A stretch of DNA of 64,000 nucleotides from Streptomyces sp. WAC08241 (GCA_007858575.1 CP042279.1:6727001-6791000), one strand, 5' to 3'; counted from the stretch's first letter, positions 42,783-53,462 are shown. Notes: generated by a model from the letters alone, not told the origin. Program-made: numbers and translations.

Positions 42783-43345
42783 GTGCCGCATGTCCTGGTC
42801 CTCAACGCGTCGTACGAGCCGCTCGGCGTCGTACCGCTCCGCCGCGCACTCGTCCTCGTCCTGGAGAACAAGGCTCTCTGCCTCGAGGAGTCCGGCGCCT
42901 TCCTGCACAGCGAGACCCAAGTCGTCCCCGCGCCCAGCGTGGTGCGGCTGAAGCGCTTCGTGCGGGTCCCCTACCGGGGCCCGTTCCCTTGACCCGCCGG
43001 GCTCCTCTTCGCCCGCGACGGCGGGCGCTGCGCGTACTGCGGGGCCGTCGCGACCAGCGTCGACCACGTGGTCCCGCGCAGCCGCGGGGCACGCACGCGT
43101 GGGAGAACGTGGTGGCCGCCTGCCGCCGCTGCAACCACGTCAAGGCCGACCGGCACCTGCGCGAGCTCGGATGGCGGCTGCGCCACCCACCGGCCCCGCC
43201 GACCGGCCTGGCCTGGCGGATCATCGGAACCGGCCACCGGGACCCACGCTGGCTGCCGTACTTGCGGCCGTACGGTGCCGAGGACGTGATGGCCTGGATC
43301 GACTCCGTCGCGGAGACCCCCGTAGGGGCGCTCACGACGGGTTGA
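42783..43345 (+). CDS. HNH endonuclease
   Basis: About 188 residues. An N-terminal domain (VLVLNASYEPLGVVPLRRAL) precedes the HNH fold: CAYCG zinc knuckle, VDHVVPRSRGG with the catalytic His, then HAWENVVAACRRCN with the Asn and second Cys pair. This form, with VLVLNASYEPL at its start, is a stand-alone nuclease widespread in actinobacteria; its biological role is not established. The GTG start has AGGAGG upstream. Frameshifts near 42992 and 43085. Proteins of this type are also linked to restriction or mobile elements, but nothing else here suggests either. Confidence 0.9.
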
Positions 43346-43454
43346 GCTGGCCTTTCGCGTCCGCGGGAGCCTCCGGCACGGAGCGGCGCGTCCTCAGGGG
43401 CGGGCCGCTCCTCCGGCGTGCCCGGGGGCGCGGCCTCGGGGGTCTCCGGAGCCG

Positions 43455-46400
43455 TCACGGGCTTCCCCGGCCGCTCCGTCCCGGGCCCTTCGGAGGCCTT
43501 GGCTCCGCCGGGGTCTTCGGCTTCTCCGGCGGCGCCACCGCGTACGTCTCCACCGACCAGAGCGAGTAGCCGAAGCGGGTCGCCCGCTTCTCGCCCTGGA
43601 CCCGCAGGAAGCGCGTGTCCGCCGCGTCCATCCGGACCGACTCCCGGCCGCCCCTGCCCTCCGCGACCGTCGCCGCCGTGCGCCACACCCGGCCGTCCGC
43701 CGAGACCTGGACGCGGTAGCGGGAGGCGTACGCGTCCTGCCAGTGCAGCACCACCTGCCCTATCCGGGCCGGCGCGGGCAGTTCGAGCTGCCACCAGGCA
43801 CCGTCCTCCGCCGGGGAGGACCAGCGGGTGGCGGGATCGCCGTCCGCGGCCGAGGAGGCCGGGAAGTCGGGGGTCTCGTCGCCCGACGAGGAGGCCGTCG
43901 CCGTCCGCGCCAGGTCGGGGCCCGCCGTACGGGGAAGGCCCGGACCGTCAGGACCCGCTCCTCGCCCGCGAAGGACACCGGCACCCGGTACGCGCCGGCC
44001 GGCACGTCCGCCGCCACCGACACCTCCAGGGGCACGCGCGTGCGGGCGCCGCGCTCCACCGCCGCCCGCTTCGGCAGCCGGACCGCGATCCCCTTCGGGG
44101 CCCTCGCCGTCAGCGGCCCGCTCACCCCGCCCGCGCGCCGGCCCGTCAGCTCCACGTCCACCCGCTGCGCCGGGCCGCCGATCTCCGCGTCCGTCTCCGT
44201 GCGGGCCAGGGCGACCCCGGCGCGCGGCCCGTCCGCGAACCACGGCACTAGGGAGCGCACCGAGGGGCCGGGGCCCCTCGCTCCACGCGACCCGCAGCGC
44301 CTCGGCCCGCAGCCCCTCGAGGTCGGTCTGCGTCCACCCCGACGACGACAGCGGGCCGAGCGGCCGCCACCCCTCGCCGGGGACGTACGCCTCCACGCGC
44401 GCGTCCGTGCCCGCGCGGCCGCCGTCCGGGCCCGGTTCGGCGAGCACCGTCAGGGACTCCACGGACCGTGCCCGGTCGAGCCGCACGGTGTACGAGCCGG
44501 CGGCCCGCTCGGTCCGCGCCGCCGGGATCCGGTCGGTGCCGGTCCAGGCCGCCGCCTCCTTCGCCACGCGCGTGAGGAACGGGTCGAGGACCCCGCGCCG
44601 ACCGTCACCCGGCTCGTGTCCAGGGCCTTCCGCGCCCCTTCGAGCTCCAGTTGCGCCTGCCAGGCCGCCGCGCCGTCGCCGCGCCCCTGGGCGAGCAGCA
44701 CGTCGACCGCCCGCTCGCCCGCCAGGCCGTACCGGGAGAGCTGCTCCAGCCACGGCCCCGTCTCGTCGTCGAAGGTGCCGCCCGCGGTGGCCGTGAGCCG
44801 CTCGGGGCCCGGCGCATCACGGTGAAGGCGTCCCGCAGCGCGCGCGCCGCCCGCTCCCGCGCACCCTTGTCCGCGCCCGCGCGGGCGTCCCAGAAGGCGG
44901 CCAGGAGCGGCTTCAGATAGGCCGATTCGCCCGCCGGGGCGAGGATCGAGGAGGCGCCGTTCCCGGCGAGCGCCCGCAGCGCCTCGCGGGCGGCCGGATC
45001 CGGGCCCGCGAGGTCGTCGACGGCGGCCCGCCAGGACTCCTCGGGCCGGTAGCCCTTCGGGTTCCAGGCGTAGTCGGCGGTGGTGAACAGCGGCACGCGC
45101 GAGGCGGTCGCCTGTTCCATGGCGTGGGCGAGGTAGGCGGCGGAACCGGCGGCCACGGCCGGCTCCCGGCCCGTCGCGGGACCGAGGAACAGCCGGTCCT
45201 GCGCGTAGTCGTTGACCGGGTAGTTGTCCATGGTGACTAGCGGGTGGTCCAGCGCCCTCCGGGCGCCGGCCAGTTCGCCGCCGGTGATCGTGCGCGGCAC
45301 GACGCCGACCCCGGTCCACGCCACCCGCACGTCCGCGTCGAGCGCCTCGGCGAGCTTCGTCCGGTACGCGGTCGACCCGTCCTGGTAGTACTCCGTCGGC
45401 ATCACCGTCAGCGGCTCGCCGTCCGGGTGCCGTTCGGCCAGGTGCCGGGCGACCGTGTTCGCCACGCGCGCGTGGGCGGCGGCCGCGGCCTCGGGGCCCC
45501 GCCCGAAGGCGTCGGCGTCCCGGGAGCAGTGCCACTCGTCGTACGAGGCGTCCTGGAACTGGAGCTGGAAGGAGCGCACCCCGAGCGCCCACATGTCGTC
45601 GAGCTTCCGGGTCAGCGCCGCCACGTCGGCGGACGAGGCCAGGCACATGGACTGGGCGGGCGACACGGCCCAGCCGAGCGTCACGTGGTTGGCGCGGGCG
45701 CGCTCCGCGAGCGCGCGGAACTCCGCGCTGCGCGGCCGGTAGGGCTCCCGCCACTGGAGCTGGCGGTACGGGTCGTCCCCGGGCGCGTACAGATAGCGGT
45801 TCTGCTTGGTCCGGCCCAGGAAGTCGAGCTGCGCGAGCCGCTGCTCCCGGGTCCACGGGCTCCCGTAGAAGCCCTCGGTGACGCCGCGCTCGGCCGTGCC
45901 GGGCCAGTCCCGGACGACGACCCCGGGCACCTCGCGGCCGGAGCCGAGGAGCTGACGCAGCGTCTGCACGGCGTGGAACAGGCCGTCCTCGCCGACCCCG
46001 TCCAGGACGACGGTCTCCCGCCCCCGAACCGGCCCGTGGCGAGCCGGTAGCCGCCGCGCGGCAGGTCGAAGCGCTCGGGGACGCCCAGGGCGGTCAGCGC
46101 CTCCTCCGCGCCGTCCCCGGCGGGCCCGGCGGCCCGGACCACCGGTCCCCGGCCGGGCAGCCCGGTGTGGACGGTCCGCACCCCGGCCGCCCGCAGCAGC
46201 TCGCGCAGGGCGGCGAGGGCGTACGGATCGGCGTCGGCGTCCGCGAGCAGCGTCACCTCGTCCCCGAGCCGTACGGAGGGCCCGGAGCCGGCCAGGGACT
46301 GCGGCCGGGGCCAGACGGCGGGCACGCGCGCGGCGCTCTTCGGAGCAGCCGGAGAGCCCGCCGGGGAGGGGTGGGGCCGTCGGGTTCGCGGGGGTCGGTG

Positions 46401-46571
46401 AAGGCGCGGGAGGGCCGGGGCCGCGGGGGTCCGCGAGGGCGTGGGAGCGGCGGGGGCCGCCGGCACCCTCGGGAGCGCCTGTGCCGCCCCCGGGACGCCT
46501 CCGCCGAGGAGGCCGCCGATGACCGCGGCGGCGACGGCCGTCGCGGTGCGCCTGCTGCGCCCGAGGTGCAC
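43455..46571 (-). CDS. Secreted GH84-type beta-N-acetylglucosaminidase with F5/8 C domain
   Basis: About 1,040 residues. Signal peptide (VAAAVIGGLLGGGVPGAAQA), Pro-rich spacer, GH20b-like N-domain, then the NAGidase domain with TEGFYGSPWTREQRL, NRYLYAPGDDPYRQLQWRE and DNYPVNDYAQD. It is followed by a helical domain and a C-terminal F5/8 type C (CBM32-like) sugar-binding module (WWQLELPAPARIGQVVLHW). It should release GlcNAc from extracellular glycans or chitin products. At the place where GH84 enzymes have the catalytic Asp-Asp pair the sequence is FQDASYDEWH. Shifts near 46025, 44815, 44598, 44265 and 43935; the C-terminus after residue 1,020 is uncertain. Confidence 0.87.
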
Positions 46572-46804
46572 GGGGTCTCCCTTCGGCAGGGCCGGCCGCT
46601 CCGCCGGTTGGTCACGAGTCGGTCACGAGCCCACCACCCGTCGCACGCGAGTGTCAATGCGCATGGCCGATGTGTCGGCTTTGCCCGGTGGCTCGTCGGC
46701 GAGGTGACGTCACTTCGTCACTTTCCGCCGGTAAAACGAGGTGCGGTGGGTATGGCTCAGTCGTTGTCCAGGTCCCACCTGTCGAGACGAACCGGGAGAC
46801 CCCC

Positions 46805-47000
46805 GTGACCACGACCGCCCGCAACGGACGGATACGGATTCCGCAGCAGTCGGCGCCCGCCGGCGAACCGCTCACCAGCGAACCGCCGCTGCCCGACGCG
46901 TCCCCCTCACCAGCGAGCCCCGCTGACCGCGGAGGCCCCTCTGACCAGCGAACCCACCGCCCCCGTCAACGCGGGCGGCCCGGAGTCCCCCGGAGTGTGA
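46805..47000 (+). CDS. Small Pro/Glu-rich leader ORF before malQ
   Basis: GTG start with GGGAGA upstream. The predicted protein (about 65 residues) begins VTTTARNGRIRIPQQ and, after restoring one or two bases near 46905-46925, contains a repeated PLTSEPP-like motif. As written, the same frame runs to 47005 and overlaps the malQ start (GTGA). It has no recognisable domain. It could be a translated leader or a real small protein; the in-frame repetition and codon bias lend modest support. Confidence 0.4.
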
Positions 47001-47001
47001 A

Positions 47002-49255
47002 GTGACCCTGGCCCGTCTCGCCGCCCGTCACGGCGTCGCCACCGCCCACAGCCCCGCCGACGGCGGCGACGTGCCCGTGCCGGAGACCACCGTGGTGGCC
47101 GTCCTCGCCGCCCTGGGCGTGGACGCGTCCACGCCGGAGGCGGTCGCGGCCGCCCTCGAAGCGGCGGAACGCGCCGACCGGGAGCGCCTGTTGCCCCCGA
47201 CCCTGGTCCACTGGCGGACCGGGGACGGGGACGACGGCCCCGGCGCCGGTCCGCTCGGGGAGGCCGACCCGCGCGAAGGGACCGGTCCGCTCGGGGAGGC
47301 CGACCCGCGCGAAGGGGTCGACTCGCGCGAAGGGGTCGACTCGCGCGAGGGGACCGGCCCGCGCGAAGAGGCCGACCCGCAAGCGCAACTCCCCGCGCAC
47401 CTCAGGGACGCCCCCTCCGCCCCCGTCCCACCTCCCGCCCGGCACCCGCCTCCAGGTCGTCACCGAGGACGGCGCCGTCGTCATCGGCGAGGACTGGTCG
47501 GAGCTGCCCTCGGCGTCCACACGGTCGAGGCCGAGGCCCCCGACGGACGCACGGCCACCGGCACCCTGATCGTGAGCCCCGCGCGCGTACCCGGGCCGGA
47601 CCGGCGCGCGTACGGCCTCCTCGTCCAGCTCTACTCGCTGCTCTCCACCCGCTCCTGGGGCATGGGCGACCTCGGCGACCTGCGCGAGCTCGTCACCTGG
47701 GCGGGCCGACGGCACGGCGCCGGGTTCGTCCAGGTCAACCCGCTCCACGCGGGCGTGCCCGGCGCGCCCGCCGACCCTCCCCGTACCGCCCCTCCTCGCG
47801 CCGCTTCCCGGACCCCGTCCACCTGCGGATCGAGGAGGTCCCCGAGTACGCCCTGATCGGCCCCGAGCGCCGCGAGGACCTGGACCGGATCCTCGCCGAC
47901 GCGGCCGAACTGCGCGAGCGGGTCCTCGGCAAGGGCGCCCTGATCGACCGGGACGCCGTCTGGGAGGTCAAGCGGCGGGCCCTGGAACTGCTCCTCACGA
48001 GCGTGGACTCGGCCCCGGCCGGCGCGCCGACTTCCACGACTTCCTGGCCGGGCGGGGCCGCGCCCTGGAAGACCACGCCACCTACCAGGCCCTCGCCGAG
48101 CGGCACGGCCCCCACTGGCGCTCCTGGCCCGAGGCGCTGCGCACCCCGCGCACGGCGGAGGCGGCCGTGCGCGCCGACCCCGCCCTGGCCGCCCGCGTCG
48201 ACTTCCACTGCCGGCTCGCCTGGCTGACGGACCGGCAGCTCGCGGACGCCGCCGGGGCCGCCCGCGAGGCCGGGATGGCGGTCGGGATCGTCCACGACCT
48301 GGCGGTCGGCGTCCACCCGGAGGGCTCGGACGCCTGGGCCGGCCAGGAGGCCTTCGCCGCCGGCATGTCGGTCGGCGCCCCGCCCGACGCCTTCAACGCC
48401 CGGGGCCAGGACTGGGGCCTGCCGCCCTGGCGGCCCGACGCCCTCGCCGCCGCGGGTTACGCCCCGTACCGGGGGCTCCTGCGCGAATCTCCTGCGCCAC
48501 GCGGGCGCGCTGCGCATCGACCACGTGATGGGCCTCTTCCGGCTCTGGTGGGTGCCGGAGGGCCGCGAGCCCACCGAGGGCACGTACGTCCGGTACGACG
48601 CCGAGGCGATGCTCGCCGTCCTCGTCCTGGAGGCGCACCGCGCCGGGGCCCTGGTCATCGGCGAGGACCTCGGCACGGTCGAGCCCGGGGTGCGGGAGGA
48701 GCTGGCCCGGCGCGGGGTGTTCGGGACCTCCGTGCTCTGGTTCGAGCGGGACTGGCGGGCACGGGCCGCCCGCTGCCCCCGGAGGAGTGGCGCGCGGAGT
48801 GCGTGGCCACCGCCACCACCCACGACCTGCCCTCCACCGCCGCCCGGCTCTCCGGCGACCACGTCGTGCTGCGGCACCGGCTCGGGCTGCTCCCCGGCGA
48901 CCTGGAGCGGGAGCGGGCGGCGGACCGGGCCGAGACCGCCGAGTGGCGCGGCCTGTTCGAGCGGCTCGGACTGCTCCCGGAGGGCCGGGGAGGAGGCCGA
49001 GATCCGGGCCGTCCACCGGTACCTGCTCGCCACCCCGGCCCGGATGGTCGGGGTCTGGCTGCCGGACGCCGTGGGGACCGCAGACCGCAGAACCTGCCGG
49101 GCACCTGGGACGAGTACCCCAACTGGCGGCTGCCGGTCGCGGGCCCCGACGGGCAGCCGCTCACCCTGGAGGGGCTCGCCGCCTCGCCCCGGGCGCACGC
49201 CCTCCTGAGCGAGCTGCACGCCCGTACGGCACCCCCGGGCGCGCGGCGCGTTTAG
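47002..49255 (+). CDS. malQ: 4-alpha-glucanotransferase (amylomaltase)
   Basis: GH77 enzyme, about 755 residues, that transfers alpha-1,4-glucan chains in maltodextrin and glycogen metabolism in the cytosol. The N-terminal domain typical of actinobacteria (VPVPETTVVAVLAALGVDAST) is present. Catalytic region: LRIDHVMGLFRLWW (nucleophile Asp), VIGEDLGTV (acid/base Glu) and THDLPST (third Asp). Between the N-domain strands a 43-residue acidic insertion comes from an 18/36-bp minisatellite. The start GTG 47002 overlaps the leader ORF. Shifts near 47435, 47775, 48015, 48490, 48765, 48990 and 49075. Downstream lies a small membrane protein gene, 20 bp away. Confidence 0.95.
47248..47373 (+). repeat. 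18/36-bp coding minisatellite in malQ
   Basis: Two 36-bp units followed by three 18-bp units, all containing GCGCGAAGGGG. In the malQ frame they code for repeats such as GPLGEADPREGT and VDSREG. The 18-bp base unit keeps the frame and extends an acidic surface loop. Confidence 0.92.
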
Positions 49256-49275
49256 GCGTTCGCTACGTTTGCACC

Positions 49276-49502
49276 GTGGACAAGAAGAACGCCCTGCGCG
49301 CCGGCGCCGTCGCGGCCGGTACGACGCTGATGATGCTGCTCATGTCGTCCCCGCGCTCGCGCTCACCCGCGACGACGGTGACGACCCGGCCCCCAAGCTG
49401 GAGGTCGTCGAGACCCTCGGCCTGTTCGTGGCCGCCCCGCTGGTGCTGTTCCTGGTCATCACCGGCCTGGTGATGGTGCTCGACAAGTCCAAGAAGGCGT
49501 AA
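49276..49502 (+). CDS. Small membrane protein of unknown function
   Basis: About 75 residues after restoring one C near 49350. The N-terminus (VDKKNALRAGAVAAGTTLMMLLMSSPALA) resembles a signal peptide or first helix; a charged loop (TRDDGDDPAPKLE) precedes a second membrane segment (LGLFVAAPLVLFLVITGLVMVL) and a basic end DKSKKA. GTG 49276 is chosen by frame and codon bias. It lies 20 bp after malQ and 34 bp before a strong terminator. No function can be proposed. Confidence 0.7.
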
Positions 49503-49535
49503 CTCCTTCCTCCGGATCTCCTTCCTCCGGCTCTC

Positions 49536-49575
49536 GAGGGCGCCGCACGGTACCGACGTACCGTGCGGCGCCCTC
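49536..49575. terminator. Strong bidirectional terminator
   Basis: Perfect 18-bp inverted repeat, arms 49536-49553 and 49558-49575, with a CGAC loop, between the convergent small membrane protein gene and the marR gene. Confidence 0.93.
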
Positions 49576-49632
49576 GTGCGCCCGCAGACAGCCCGCGACC
49601 GCAGAACGCCCGCGACCGTGCCCGCGCCCGCG

Positions 49633-50149
49633 TCACGCCGTGGTCGCGAGCAGCTTGCGCAGCAGCCCGGCCAACTGCTCCGCCTCCTCCGCGTCGAGCG
49701 CCGCCTCCAGGGCCGCCCGCTGCTCCGCGAGGCCGTCCGCGACCGCCCGGTCCACCAGCTCCCGGCCGCGCTCGCTGAGCGTGACCCGCAGCCCGCGCCG
49801 GTCGTTCGGGTCGGGGCTGCGGCCGAGCAGCCCGGCCCTCTCCAGACGGTCGAGACGGCCCGTCATGCCGCCCGTGGTGATCATCAGCGTGGCGGACAGC
49901 TCGCGCGGCGAGAGCGTGTACGGCTCCCCGGACCTGCGCAGGGTCGCGAGCACGTCGAACTCCCCGCGCGCCACGCCGTGGGGCGCGTATGCCCTGGTCA
50001 CCCGGTCGCCCATGGCGTTCGCCAGCCGGTAGATCCGGCCGAAGACGGCCATCGGCACCGTGTCCAGGTCGGCCGGACGGCCGCCCACTGGTCGGTGATG
50101 GCGTCGACGGCGTCGTGGGCGGGGCCCGGGCCGGGGTCTTCGTGTCCAT
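49633..50149 (-). CDS. MarR-family transcriptional regulator
   Basis: About 172 residues. The winged helix-turn-helix is plain: ARGEFDVLATLRRSG...LSPRELSATLMITTGGMTGRLDRLERAGLL and the wing RSPDPNDRRGLRVTLSERG. Dimerisation helices flank it (VPMAVFGRIYRLANAMG at the start, AEQLAGLLRKLLAT at the end). Start ATG 50149 (MDTKTP) follows repair of base losses near 50132 and 50085. It is divergent from the EamA transporter gene, the classic layout in which MarR represses both itself and an exporter until a small ligand binds. Confidence 0.92.
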
Positions 50150-50187
50150 GCGCACAGTCTCCCTTTCCGCGGGACGCGACGGCAAGA

Positions 50188-50220
50188 AAGTAGCTTGTAC
50201 GTAAGTAGCTTAGTGCTAAG
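50188..50220. promoter_or_regulatory. Putative MarR operator in divergent promoter
   Basis: Two direct copies of AAGTAGCTT (50188-50196 and 50203-50211) and an overlapping palindrome CTTAG-TG-CTAAG (50209-50220), all in an AT-rich island between marR and the transporter gene. TTGTAC (50195) and AAGTTA (50218) at 17-bp spacing could be the transporter promoter. Confidence 0.6.
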
Positions 50221-50306
50221 TTAATTAGCGCCAAGCCGAACCGGTCGATCCGGGCGTCGCGGCCCACGCGGCCCGGCGCGCCGGCACTCGCCTCCAGGGG
50301 AACCGC

Positions 50307-51330
50307 ATGTCCCACCAGGCCGTCACGTCCCACCGGGCCGCCTTCGTCGCCCTGACCGCCCTCGCCCCGGTCTCCTGGGGCTCCACCTACTACGTCACCA
50401 CCGAGTTCCTGCCGCCCGACCGGCCCTCTTCACCGGTCTGATGCGCGCCCTGCCCGCCGGGCTCCTGCTCCTGGCGCTCACCCGCAAGCTCCCGACGGGC
50501 GCCTGGTGGGGAAGGCCGCCGTCCTCGGCGCCCTCAACATCGGCGCCTTCTTCCCGCTGCTCTTCCTCGCCGCCTACCGGCTCCCCGGCGGCGTCGCCGC
50601 CGTCGTCGGCTCCGTCGGCCCGCTCTTCGTCGTCGGCCTCGCCGCCCTCCTCCTGGGCGACCGGCCCACCGTCCGCGCCCTGGTCACTGCCGTCGCCGCC
50701 GCCTTCGGCGTCAGCCTCGTGGTCCTGAAGGCCGGGGCCGCGCTCGACCTCGTCGGCGTGGTCGCCGGACTGCTCTCCGCCCTCTCCATGTCGGCCGGCG
50801 TCGTCCTCACCAAGCGCTGGGGCCGCCCCGAGGGCGTCGGCGCCTCGCCGCCGCCGGCTGGCAGCTCACCGCGGGCGGCCTCGTCATCCTGCCGATCGCC
50901 CTCTTGGTCGAGGGCGCCCCGCCGGCCCTGACCGGCACGAACCTGGCCGGCTACGCGTACCTGGCCCTCGGCAACACCGCCCTCTCGTACGTCCTGTGGT
51001 TCCGCGGCATCGAGCGGCTGAGCGCCTCCTCCCTCACCCTCCTCGGCCCCTCTCGCCCGTCACCGCCGCGATCATCGGCTGGGCGGCGCTCGGCCAGGCG
51101 CTCGGCCCGGTCCAACTCCTCGGCATGGCGATCGCCCTCGGCGCCACGCTGGCGGGCCAGATGAACCCCGCACGCCCGGGACCCCGGCGGAAACCGGAGC
51201 CGTCGGCGAAACCGAAACCGTCGGCGAAGCCGAAGCCGGAGCCTTCAGCGAAGCCGGAGCATTCAGCGGAGTCGAACGAAAAGAGCAGGAAGCTTCGGCC
51301 GGACCGGAGGTTTCGGAGGCGCCCCGATAG
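50307..51330 (+). CDS. EamA/DMT-family transporter
   Basis: About 342 residues with two EamA repeats and about ten membrane helices. PVSWGSTYYVTTEFLPP near the start and ALGNTALSYVLWFRGIERL in the second repeat are typical of drug/metabolite exporters. It is probably an efflux pump for the ligand sensed by the divergent MarR protein. Start ATG 50307 has CAGGGGAA upstream. Shifts near 50425, 50505, 50850 and 51050. The tail after 51165 is repetitive Glu/Ala/Thr/Val sequence and can be read in two frames; the frame ending EVSEAPR at 51330 looks better. lysR follows 9 bp later. Confidence 0.88.
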
Positions 51331-51339
51331 GTTGCGTCC

Positions 51340-52282
51340 ATGACCGAGTGGGACATCAAGAAGCTCCGGATCCTCCGCACCCTCCGCGACCGCGGCACCG
51401 TCACCGCGACCGCGGAGGCCCTGCTCATGACCCCTCGGCCGTCTCGCAGCAGCTCACCAACCTCTCCAAGCAGCTCGGCGTCCGCCTCTTGGAGGCCCAG
51501 GGCCGCCGCGTCCGGCTCACCGACGCCGCCCACCTGGTGCTGCGCCACGCGGAGGCGGTCTTCGCGCAGTTGGAGCGCGCCGACGCCGAACTCGACGGCT
51601 ACCTGCGGGGCGAGGCCGGGCAGGTGCGGGTGGCGGCCTTCTCCACCGCCGTGCCCGCCCTCGTCGTCCCCGCCGTACGGCGCCTGCGGACCGCCCACCC
51701 CGGCTCGACGTCCGGATCCGGGAGGCCGAGGCGGCGGAGGCGTACGAGCTGCTCGCGGCCGGCGAGGTCGACCTCGCCCTCTCGCTCGCCGCCCACGCGC
51801 CCTCCGCCCGCGATTCCAGGTTCGGCCGGGTGCCGCTGCTCGCCGATCCGCTCGACGTGGCCCTGCCCGCCGGGCACCCGCTCGCCGACGCCCCCGGCCT
51901 GCGGCTCGCCGACCTCGCCGCCGAACCCTGGATCTACGGCGGCTCCGGCCCCTGGTCCGAGATCACCACCGCCGCCTGCGAGGCCGCCGGCTTCGTGCCC
52001 GAGCAGGCCCACAGCGCCGCGGGCTGGACCGCGATCCTCGCCATGGTCGAGGCCGGGATGGGGATCGCGCTCGTGCCCCGCATGGCCTCCGCCGAACGCC
52101 GGGGCGGCGGCGGGGCCGGTGGGGTCGGCGGGGTCGTCATGCGCGTCCTCTCCGCCGACCAGCCCCGCCGCCACGTCGTCGCGGCGGTGCGCGGCGGGGC
52201 GGAGGAAGGCCCGGCGGTGTCCCGGGTCCTGACCGCGCTCCGCCGGGCGGCGGCGGAACGCGAAACCGTTCAGCAGAACTGA
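51340..52282 (+). CDS. LysR-family transcriptional regulator
   Basis: About 314 residues. N-terminal helix-turn-helix (LRTLRDRGTVTATAEALLMTPSAVSQQLTNLSKQLGVRLLEAQGR) and a LysR substrate-binding domain (VRVAAFSTAVPALV ... VDLALSLAAHAP ... AGWTAILAMVEAGMGIALVPRM). Bases are missing near 51436 and 51708. It starts 9 bp after the transporter gene and is in the same direction as allantoicase, 58 bp downstream. It could regulate either neighbour; LysR proteins more often control a divergent gene, which is not present here. Confidence 0.92.
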
Positions 52283-52340
52283 ACGACACCGTCGAAAACA
52301 TTCGATGGACCTGGACACCGGTCACGGGGAAGGTCGATCC

Positions 52341-53462
52341 ATGAGCGACTCCGACACGCACCAGGACCCGCACGCCAACGACGCCGCCCCCTACGCGGGC
52401 GGAGACCCCTACGCCGACTACCGCGCCGGGGACTTCCCGTTCACCGAGCTCGTCGACCTCGCCGACCGCCGTCTCGGCGCCGGGGTCGTCGCCGCCAACG
52501 ACGAGTTCTTCGCCGAGCGGGAGAACCTCTCGTCCGCGAGCGCGCCGTCTTCGACCCCGAGCGCTTCGGCCACAAGGGCAAGATCATGGACGGCTGGGAG
52601 ACCCGCCGCCGCCGCGGCGCCGACGCCGAGAACGTCTTCCCCGCCCCCGAGGACCACGACTGGGCGATCGTCCGCCTCGGCGCCCCCGGCGTCGTCCGGG
52701 GATCGTCGTCGACACCGCCCACTTCCGGGGCAACTACCCGCAGAAGGTGTCGGTCCAGGCCACCGCCGTCGAGGGCAGCCCGAGCCCGGCCGAACTCCTC
52801 GACGCGAAGTGGGAGGAGCTGGTCCCGCCCACCCCGTCCGCGGCCACGCCGCCAACGGCTTCGCGATCGACGCGGAGCGCCGCTTCACCCACGTCCGCCT
52901 CTGCCAGCACCCCGACGGCGGCGTCGCCCGCCTGCGCGTCCACGGCGAGGTCGTGCCCGACCCCGAGTGGCTGGAGCTCCTCGGCACCCTCGACCTGGTC
53001 TCCGTACTGAACGGCGGCACGTACGAGGACGCCTCGGACCGGTTCTACTCCTCGCCCACCCAGATCATCCTGCCCGGCACCTCCCGCAAGATGGACGACG
53101 GCTGGGAGAACCGCCGCCGCCGGGTCCGCGACACCAACGACTGGGTGCGCTTCCGGCTCGCCGCCCAGGGCGCCGTCCGCGCCGTCGAGATCGACACCGC
53201 CTACCTCAAGGGCAACTCGGCGGGCTGGATCGCCCTCCAGGGCCGCAACGGCGAGACGGGCGAGTGGTTCGAGATCGTCCCCAGGACCCGGCTCCAGCCC
53301 GACACCCCGCACCGCTTCAAGCTGCCCGCCCGGGCCGTCGTCACCCACGTCCGCCTGGACGCCTTCCCCGACGGCGGCGTCGCCCGGATGCGGCTCCACG
53401 GCACGCTGACGGAACAGGGCGCGGCCGACCTGCGCGCCCGGTACACGGCCCTCGGCGGCTGA
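52341..53462 (+). CDS. alc: Allantoicase
   Basis: Allantoate amidinohydrolase (EC 3.5.3.4), about 375 residues, which splits allantoate to ureidoglycolate and urea in purine catabolism. Two tandem allantoicase repeats are visible, each with the same core: KGKIMDGWETRRRR near residue 85 and SRKMDDGWENRRRR near residue 250, followed by HDWAIVRLG and NDWVRFRLA. Paired HVRLCQHPDGGVARLR and HVRLDAFPDGGVARMR confirm the duplication. ATG 52341 has GGGGAAGG upstream. Shifts near 52535, 52700 and 52845. No other purine-catabolism gene lies nearby. Confidence 0.95.
   Translation: MSDSDTHQDPHANDAAPYAGGDPYADYRAGDFPFTELVDLADRRLGAGVVAANDEFFAERENLSSASAPSSTPSASATRARSWTAGRPAAAAAPTPRTSSPPPRTTTGRSSASAPPASSGDRRRHRPLPGQLPAEGVGPGHRRRGQPEPGRTPRREVGGAGPAHPVRGHAANGFAIDAERRFTHVRLCQHPDGGVARLRVHGEVVPDPEWLELLGTLDLVSVLNGGTYEDASDRFYSSPTQIILPGTSRKMDDGWENRRRRVRDTNDWVRFRLAAQGAVRAVEIDTAYLKGNSAGWIALQGRNGETGEWFEIVPRTRLQPDTPHRFKLPARAVVTHVRLDAFPDGGVARMRLHGTLTEQGAADLRARYTALGG

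Noticed and set aside
42783..43345. HNH nuclease as part of a restriction or phage-defence island
   Set aside because: Flanking genes are ordinary chromosomal functions, with no methylase, recombinase or phage protein nearby.
46704..46713. Palindrome GTGACGTCAC and the similar GTGACG-TG-CGTCAC at 11784 as a common operator
   Set aside because: They share only the GTGAC half-site with different spacing, and ten-base palindromes of this composition occur by chance in such sequence.
51190..51330. Repeat-rich sequence after the transporter as a separate gene
   Set aside because: It continues the transporter frame with no start or ribosome site and ends 9 bp before lysR.
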